Source of the DNA: Promicromonosporaceae bacterium
GTDB taxonomy: Bacteria; Actinomycetota; Actinomycetes; Actinomycetales; Cellulomonadaceae
Length of the DNA stretch: 11,968 bases
NCBI GenBank assembly: GCA_009782865.1
Contig: WRIF01000019.1
Coordinates: 1 to 11,968, forward strand
Reading direction: 5' to 3'
In this document: in pieces, positions 7,625-11,968 of the stretch
Numbering within the stretch: the first letter of the stretch is position 1
Layout: every line of letters starts with the position of its first letter
The notes under the pieces: generated by a model
The model's input: only the letters and a program-made list of their open reading frames with translations
What the model was told of the DNA's origin: nothing
Database searches by the model: none
Made by a program: the position numbers and the translations under genes

Positions 7625-8532
7625 TCGAAGCTCCCCACCACCGGGGCGTGGTCGGACCAGCGCCCGGGGTAGTCTTCGGCACGGTCCACGGTCACCGACC
7701 GGCTGTGCGCCGCCGCCGCGTGGTTGGTGAGCAGGTAGTCCAGGCGCCAGCCCACGTCCTTGTTGAACGCCTGCCCGCGCCAGGTCCACCAGGGGTACGG
7801 GCCCTCCACCTCGCCGGCGTGGTGGCGCCCCAGATCGGTCCAGCCCGCCGCGAACCAGCGGTCGAGGTAGGCGCGCTCCTCCGGCAAGAACCCGGCGCTT
7901 TTCTTGTTGCCCCGCCAGTTGGCGATGTCGGCGTTGCGATGGGCGATGTTGACATCGCCCCCCACCACCACGGCCTGCTCCGCCCCGGCCAGTTCGGCCA
8001 GCCGCGTCGTGACCTTGTCGAGGTGGGCGTACTTGGCCAGCAGGGTGTGCAGGTATCCCTCGGCATTGGTGGCGGAGTGCAGATAGCAGGAGACGACGGT
8101 CGCCACGGTGCCGTCGGGCAGGGACACCTCGGCCTCGATCCACCGGCCGGTGTCTACGGGCGGCTCGCCGAACGGGTTGGTCTCCGAGACCGTTCCGGTC
8201 GTCGAGAGGGGTTCAACCTGCGCCAGGGACTCGCCCGCCGCCGTCGTCGGGGTCTGGGCGTCACGGGCCGGCTCCAGGCCGAGGCGCACGGCCCGTAGGG
8301 GCAGCCGAGAGGCGATGGCCACCCCGGCGCGCCCCTTGATCTCGGAGGCCTGGGCGGCCAGGTGCCAGCCCTCGTCGGCGGGCAGCAGCTTGGCCAGCTC
8401 CTCAAGGGGGGCGCGCACCTCTTGGAGGAGCACGACGTCGGGGGCTCGTCCCTCCAGCCACGCGCCCATGCCCTTGCGGAAGGCGGCGCGCACCCCGTTG
8501 ACGTTGACAGTGGCGACGGTCAGGCTGGTCAT
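7618..8532 (-). CDS. xth: Exodeoxyribonuclease III (AP endonuclease family)
   Basis: Base-excision-repair nuclease of the exonuclease-endonuclease-phosphatase fold. It cleaves at abasic sites and removes 3' blocking groups using a divalent metal. It is 304 aa. Visible motifs are VNVNGVRAA at the N-terminus, LLQEV with metal ligand E38, GGDVNIAHRNADIANWRGN with D193 and N195, GFLPEERAYLDRW, YPWWTWRGQAFNKDVGWRLDYLL, and SDHAPVV with catalytic D294-H295. The ATG at 8532 has GGGAGG at 8547-8542 with 9-nt spacing; the ATG at 8541 overlaps that SD and is less likely. The extra stretch at about residues 93-125, before VDTGRWIEAEV, fits longer actinobacterial members. The gene is convergent with folD and divergent from the FMN reductase gene. 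Confidence 0.93.
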   Translation of the reverse strand: MTSLTVATVNVNGVRAAFRKGMGAWLEGRAPDVVLLQEVRAPLEELAKLLPADEGWHLAAQASEIKGRAGVAIASRLPLRAVRLGLEPARDAQTPTTAAGESLAQVEPLSTTGTVSETNPFGEPPVDTGRWIEAEVSLPDGTVATVVSCYLHSATNAEGYLHTLLAKYAHLDKVTTRLAELAGAEQAVVVGGDVNIAHRNADIANWRGNKKSAGFLPEERAYLDRWFAAGWTDLGRHHAGEVEGPYPWWTWRGQAFNKDVGWRLDYLLTNHAAAAHSRSVTVDRAEDYPGRWSDHAPVVGSFDF

Positions 8533-8650
8533 GGGGCCCATCCTCCCATGCGCCTCCCCTCCGCGGGTGCTCCGAGCGCACCGCCCGCCGCGGCGGCGCA
8601 AAAGAGGCCGGATAACTCATGTGGCGGGGCCGGGAGGGGGCGGCTACCGT

Positions 8651-8667
8651 GGGAGGGTTGCCAAATG
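8651..8667 (+). other. Alternative upstream SD and start for the FMN reductase gene
   Basis: GGGAGGG (8651-8657) followed 7 nt later by ATG 8665 is in frame with the reductase gene and would add MLIRVLARGRKL. The flavodoxin fold begins at MLKIAVVVGS (8701), which has its own SD (AGGGAGGA, about 8687-8694), so 8701 is preferred. Apart from these sites, 8533-8700 holds no gene and no convincing promoter; TACCGT at 8645-8650 is a weak -10 candidate. Confidence 0.35.
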
Positions 8668-8700
8668 CTAATTCGGGTCTTGGCCCGAGGGAGGAAACTC

Positions 8701-9261
8701 ATGCTGAAGATCGCCGTGGTAGTTGGTTCTGTTCGTCCGGGCCGCAAGGGGCGGACCGTGGCGGATTGGGTGGTGGCGCAATCCGGGGGCCGCGAGGGGG
8801 CAGACTATGAGATCGTGGACCTGGCCGACCACCCGCTGCCGCTGCTGAACGAGCCGCTGCCGCCGAGGATGGGCCGGCACGAGCACGAGCACACCAAGCG
8901 GTGGGCGGCGGCGGTAGCGCCCTACGACGGCTACGTCTTCGTCACCCCCGAGTACAACCATGGCATGCCCGCCTCGCTGAAGAATGCGCTCGACTACCTG
9001 TACGCCGAGTGGGTCGACAAGGCGACGGCCATCGTCGGCTACGGCTACCTGGGGGCCGGCCGGTCGGTGGAGCAGCTGCGCTCCGTGCTCTCGAGCCTGC
9101 AGATGGCGCACGTCAGCCCGGCCCTGCACTTCTCCCTCATCCACGACTGGCATAACCAGGGCGCCGACTTCCGCCCGGGCGAACACCACTACGGCGCCGC
9201 CGTGCAGATGTTCGACCAGGTTGAGGCCTGGGCCGGAGCCCTCAAGACCCTGCGCGGCTAG
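8701..9261 (+). CDS. NAD(P)H-dependent FMN reductase / quinone reductase-like flavoprotein
   Basis: Flavodoxin-fold protein (NADPH-dependent FMN reductase family, ArsH/azoreductase/chromate-reductase relatives) expected to bind FMN and reduce flavin, quinone or xenobiotic substrates with NAD(P)H in the cytoplasm. It is 186 aa, typical. Visible motifs are IAVVVGSVRPGRKG (residues 4-17), the loop that binds FMN phosphate, and TPEYNHGMPASLKNALDYL (82-100), the family signature near the isoalloxazine ring. The exact substrate cannot be read from the sequence. SD AGGGAGGA precedes ATG 8701; an in-frame ATG at 8665 also has an SD. It stands alone, divergent from xth. Only 15 nt separate its stop from the stop of the opposing permease gene, and no hairpin terminator is visible there. 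Confidence 0.88.
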   Translation: MLKIAVVVGSVRPGRKGRTVADWVVAQSGGREGADYEIVDLADHPLPLLNEPLPPRMGRHEHEHTKRWAAAVAPYDGYVFVTPEYNHGMPASLKNALDYLYAEWVDKATAIVGYGYLGAGRSVEQLRSVLSSLQMAHVSPALHFSLIHDWHNQGADFRPGEHHYGAAVQMFDQVEAWAGALKTLRG

Positions 9262-9276
9262 CCTTCCCGCCGCCGG

Positions 9277-10419
9277 TTACCTCTGCTTGAAGTGCCGGAA
9301 CAGGTGCTTCTCGCGAACCAGGGCCACGGCCACCAGGGAGCACACCCAGGCGGCGAGCGCGGCCAGCACCGTGGTGCGCAGCGCCGGGTAGAAGGCCAAC
9401 CACCACGGGTCCGGGTTGTCCAGGTGGGCAGCGTAGAACGAGGCCGCCAGGGCGAGCGCGGCGGCGGGTAGCAGCCAGCCGCCGGACTCCAGGGTGGCCT
9501 GCAGCAGCAGCGAGGGCTTGCGAACACCGGCATGCAGGGACGACGCCAGTTCCAGCTTGCGGGTGGAGGTGAGCCCGAAGCCGAGGGCCGCCGCCAGGCA
9601 GACGGTCGCGATGGTAAGTGGCCAGGTGGGCAGGTCCGTCAGGCGGCGGGCCGCGTTGAACTCGGTACCGGCGGTGGTGTTGAGTTGGGCGATGCGCGGG
9701 CTATCCCGCAGCCCGACGTCTTCGCTGGAGGTGACGGTGGTGGTCAGCGCCAGCAATGACATGGTCTGCCCAGACTCGGGCCACAGCAGTGCCCAGCAGG
9801 AGTCAAACGGCCCGACGGGGGCGGTCGGGCTAAGGATCGAGTAGTCGAGCGGCGAACTCTGCCCGCCGGCTGGCGAGGTGAACACCCCGGAGACGGGGGC
9901 GGCGCCGGCGTCGGACCAGCGCCCCGCCTGCCCGGCGGCGGCCTCGGCCACCAGGGGCAGGCTGACGCTGGCGATGCCGACCACGCGGGCGAAGTCCGCG
10001 GCGAGCCACACCCCGCCGGGAGCCTGCCCGGGGCCGGCGGTCACGGTCAGGACGTCGGAGAGGCCGGGGGTGACGTCGAACACGTTGACCGGCACCGACG
10101 GCAGGGCGGCCGGACGCAGGGGGTCGGCGCGGCGGACCGCTCCGGCCGCCTCGACGCCGGGCACGTCGGCCAGCGCGTCGCACTGCCGCCCGTCGATGCG
10201 GCCGTCGAGCGTGATGATCTGCACGGCCGAGCCCTGTGCCACCCACCGCTCGGCGGCCTGGGACACCCCGACCACGCCGCGCGCCTGGGCGAACCCGCTG
10301 GCGCCGACCAGCAGGGCGAAGGCCGTCAGGGCGATGATTGGCCGCGTGGTGCCCGTCGTCAGGTTGCGGTATGCCTCCCGGAACACCTCCGTGAGGCGTT
10401 GCAGCCGCCGCGCGGTCAT
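9277..10419 (-). CDS. ABC transporter permease, FtsX/MacB-like topology
   Basis: Membrane subunit of an ABC exporter or mechanotransmission complex, 380 aa. Four likely membrane segments are seen: residues 27-47, 266-285, 313-333 and 346-368. A large extracytoplasmic domain (about 48-265) lies between the first and second, and a charged cytoplasmic tail (REKHLFRHFKQR) ends the protein. This is the MacB/FtsX topology. The outer domain holds only two cysteines, C80 and C208, which could form a disulfide. The domain sequence is not one I recognise as a named family. ATG 10419 overlaps the ATPase stop by 4 nt (ATGA) and has AGGTGG (10432-10427) 7 nt upstream. It is last in a three-gene operon after adaptor and ATPase. 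The substrate is unknown. Confidence 0.85.
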   Translation of the reverse strand: MTARRLQRLTEVFREAYRNLTTGTTRPIIALTAFALLVGASGFAQARGVVGVSQAAERWVAQGSAVQIITLDGRIDGRQCDALADVPGVEAAGAVRRADPLRPAALPSVPVNVFDVTPGLSDVLTVTAGPGQAPGGVWLAADFARVVGIASVSLPLVAEAAAGQAGRWSDAGAAPVSGVFTSPAGGQSSPLDYSILSPTAPVGPFDSCWALLWPESGQTMSLLALTTTVTSSEDVGLRDSPRIAQLNTTAGTEFNAARRLTDLPTWPLTIATVCLAAALGFGLTSTRKLELASSLHAGVRKPSLLLQATLESGGWLLPAAALALAASFYAAHLDNPDPWWLAFYPALRTTVLAALAAWVCSLVAVALVREKHLFRHFKQR

Positions 10420-11024
10420 CCCGGCACCACCTGCCGCAGGTCGACGTGGCGGTTGCAGGCGTCTCGCGTGTCGGGGTCGTGGGTGGCGACGACGACGATG
10501 GCCTGGTCCATCGCCAGTTCGGAGAGCACCACGTTGACGGTGTGGGCTGACTTGGGGTCGAGTTGGGCCGTCGGTTCGTCCACCAGCAGCAGCGACGGCG
10601 CCTTCGCCACCGCGCGGGCCAGCATCAGGCGTTGGGCCTCCCCGCCGGAGAGGGCCCCGAAGTGGCGGTCGGCCACGGATTCCAGCTGGAAGCGCCGCAT
10701 GATTTGGGTGGCCTGTTCCGTGGCCGGGCCGCGCCGCGCCCCCTGGGCGATCAGGGGCAGGGCCACGTGATCGATGGCCGAGCGGCGCGGCACGCCGTGC
10801 GGGTTCTGGAACACCCACCCCACCGCGTCGATGTCCTCCCACTCGACGGTGCCGGCCACCGGCCTTTCCCAGCGGGCGATCAGGGACAGGAGCGTCGACT
10901 TGCCGGAACCGGAGGGGCCGGTCACCGCCACCAGATCGCCCGGCACCAGGTCCAGGTCGAGGCCGGCAAACAGCGTCCCGGTGCCGGGGAAGGCGTGCTC
11001 CAGCCCGCGGACCCTTACCGGCAT
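10416..11024 (-). CDS. ABC transporter ATP-binding protein (MacB/LolD type)
   Basis: Cytoplasmic ATPase of 202 aa that would drive the permease encoded just downstream. Complete motif set: Walker A GPSGSGKST (36-44), Q-loop Q73 in WVFQNP, signature LSGGE (125-129), Walker B LLLVDEP with catalytic E150, D-loop QLD (154-156) and H-loop H182 in VVVATHD. The protein is short for the group (usually about 220-240 aa) because it has a compact stretch between Walker A and the Q-loop. The start ATG lies inside the last codons of the adaptor gene (10-nt overlap, 11015-11024) and has no clear SD, so translation is probably coupled to the adaptor. The stop overlaps the permease ATG as ATGA. Confidence 0.93.
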   Translation of the reverse strand: MPVRVRGLEHAFPGTGTLFAGLDLDLVPGDLVAVTGPSGSGKSTLLSLIARWERPVAGTVEWEDIDAVGWVFQNPHGVPRRSAIDHVALPLIAQGARRGPATEQATQIMRRFQLESVADRHFGALSGGEAQRLMLARAVAKAPSLLLVDEPTAQLDPKSAHTVNVVLSELAMDQAIVVVATHDPDTRDACNRHVDLRQVVPG

Positions 11025-11968
11025 GGCGGCGGGTCTACGGGGGCGATGACCACCGAGCGGATCGGGCCGGCCGAGGCAATCAGTGACTGGCCGAGTTCTG
11101 AGCCCCTCACCGTGACCGGGGTGGGGGAGCCGTCGGCGATCACGCAACCCTCCCGGCCGGCCAGGTCGTAGAGCGACGAGGGCGGCACGGCGGTCAGCTG
11201 CAGCGGGGTGGCCAGGCGGGTGGTGACGGACACGGTGTCTAGGCCGTCGGTGCGCGCCTGCTGGAACATATGCAGTTCGGTGAAGGCGTCGAGGAACGCC
11301 CGGTCGGTCACCAGACCGTCGGCGGGCAGCGGGGTGGCCACGTCTTGCAGGCCGGGGGCGGTGACCACCAGGGCGGAGGGGTCTTCCAGGCCGAGGGTGT
11401 CGACCTGGAGGCCCTGCAGGGAGCCGCCGAGGGTGAGCAGGGGGGTGCCGGGGGTGACGGTGTCTCCGACGTGGGCGTGGCATTCGGTGATGATGGCGCT
11501 GGGGGAGTTCATCCACAGGAGCTGGCTCAGCGGCAGGGTTTGCTGCGTGGAGTTGGTGGGGCCGATCTCGCGCCACAGCTCGCGCAGGGCCAGGCCGGTG
11601 GACGCCCCGAACACGCCGTTGGGTTCGGCGGTGAAGAAGCCGAGGCGGGCCAGCTCGGCCTGCAGGGCGGTGACGTCGTCGCCGCGGGCCTCGCGGGCCA
11701 GGTCGCGCCACATGGGTGGGTCTGAGTAGAGGCCGATCAAGGGGAAGTTGTCGAGGGTGAAGGCGGCGCTCCCGGACTCGAAGACGGCATCGGGCGCGCA
11801 GTGCGACCGGCGGACTACGCCGCCGGTGGGGGCAAGCAGTTGCTGCTCGGGGGAGATCAGGATATCGGCGTTGGCGCGCCGCTCGCCGGTGTACTCCCGC
11901 TCCGTGACCTCGATGCTGGAGCCGGCCAGTTCCACCGTCTCGGCCCACTCGGGAGTGGGAGATCGGAA
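11015..11968 (-). CDS. Peptidoglycan-binding, HlyD/MacA-like exporter adaptor, N-terminus outside window
   Basis: Extracytoplasmic adaptor of the downstream ABC transporter. The frame is open to the window edge, so at least 317 residues are coded here and the start and membrane anchor or signal are missing; the GTG at 11935 is probably an internal Val. After an N-terminal beta-rich part (SSIEVTEREYTGER..., ...LLAPTGGVVRR) comes a peptidoglycan-binding domain (about 11683-11573: GDDVTALQAELARLGFF...NGVFGASTGLALREL), where Gram-negative MacA-type adaptors carry a coiled-coil hairpin. A lipoyl-like segment with GDTVTPGTPLLTLGG follows (about 11492-11425), then beta-barrel-like sequence to the C-terminus. 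This order fits actinobacterial adaptors that dock on the cell wall instead of an outer-membrane channel (inference). Cysteines are present in SHCAPD, TECHAH, EGCVIA and the terminal PPPCR. Confidence 0.8.
   Translation of the reverse strand, partial: FRSPTPEWAETVELAGSSIEVTEREYTGERRANADILISPEQQLLAPTGGVVRRSHCAPDAVFESGSAAFTLDNFPLIGLYSDPPMWRDLAREARGDDVTALQAELARLGFFTAEPNGVFGASTGLALRELWREIGPTNSTQQTLPLSQLLWMNSPSAIITECHAHVGDTVTPGTPLLTLGGSLQGLQVDTLGLEDPSALVVTAPGLQDVATPLPADGLVTDRAFLDAFTELHMFQQARTDGLDTVSVTTRLATPLQLTAVPPSSLYDLAGREGCVIADGSPTPVTVRGSELGQSLIASAGPIRSVVIAPVDPPPCR

Noticed and set aside
8619..8810. Small plus-strand frame starting MWRGREGA before the FMN reductase
   Set aside because: It overlaps the reductase start in another frame, has no family resemblance and has an unremarkable upstream sequence.
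10420..10842. N-terminal extension of the permease inside the ATPase gene
   Set aside because: It is an out-of-frame shadow of the ATPase. The permease has a good SD and an ATGA start at 10419.
11025..11948. N-terminal extension of the ATPase across the adaptor gene
   Set aside because: It is an Arg/Pro-rich shadow. The adaptor frame on the same strand contains recognisable peptidoglycan-binding and lipoyl-like motifs, and the ATPase fold starts at MPVRVRGL.
1..11968. Mobile element, CRISPR array, toxin-antitoxin, phage-defence or biosynthetic cluster
   Set aside because: No transposase, integrase, terminal inverted repeats, spaced repeats or tRNA-like sequence were seen. All recognisable genes are metabolic, repair, hydrolase or transport genes.

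Overview
This window comes from a high-GC Gram-positive bacterium, almost certainly an Actinomycetota. The reasons are GC near 70% in most genes, strong purine-rich Shine-Dalgarno sequences, an actinobacterial-type serine hydroxymethyltransferase (VHKTIGG around the PLP lysine), and a cell-wall-type ABC exporter adaptor with a peptidoglycan-binding domain. The genus cannot be fixed from the sequence. The secreted xylanase and the pullulanase suggest a plant-polysaccharide-associated lifestyle (gut, rumen, compost or soil), which is inference.

Layout. (1) 1-2632 (+): the 3' part of a modular GH10 xylanase. It carries the catalytic C-terminal half, a beta-sandwich module, a CBM9 module and five exact 45-residue tail repeats. 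(2) 2633-2758: a small hairpin, then a strong GC-rich hairpin terminator between convergent genes. (3) 2759-5239 (-): a cytoplasmic pullulanase of the limit-dextrinase/PulA type. (4) 5240-5407: a divergent promoter region that also holds a ZTP (pfl) riboswitch. (5) 5408-7572 (+): a glyA-folD one-carbon operon with overlapping stop and start. (6) 7618-8532 (-): exodeoxyribonuclease III, convergent with folD through a nested hairpin. (7) 8701-9261 (+): a flavodoxin-fold NAD(P)H-dependent FMN reductase. (8) 9277-11968 (-): a three-gene operon of extracytoplasmic adaptor (cut by the window edge), ABC ATPase and FtsX/MacB-like permease, with all junctions overlapping.

How they work together. The riboswitch should sense ZTP/ZMP, the alarmone for 10-formyl-tetrahydrofolate shortage. 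It would then raise GlyA (serine + THF to glycine + 5,10-methylene-THF) and FolD (5,10-methylene-THF to 10-formyl-THF), which together refill the missing cofactor. The xylanase and the pullulanase are separate glucan/xylan functions, one secreted and one intracellular. The ABC operon looks like a tripartite MacAB-like system adapted to a thick cell wall. I found no mobile element, CRISPR array, tRNA or rRNA. The least ordinary items are the ZTP riboswitch, the peptidoglycan-binding exporter adaptor, and the lower-GC repeat tail of the xylanase.
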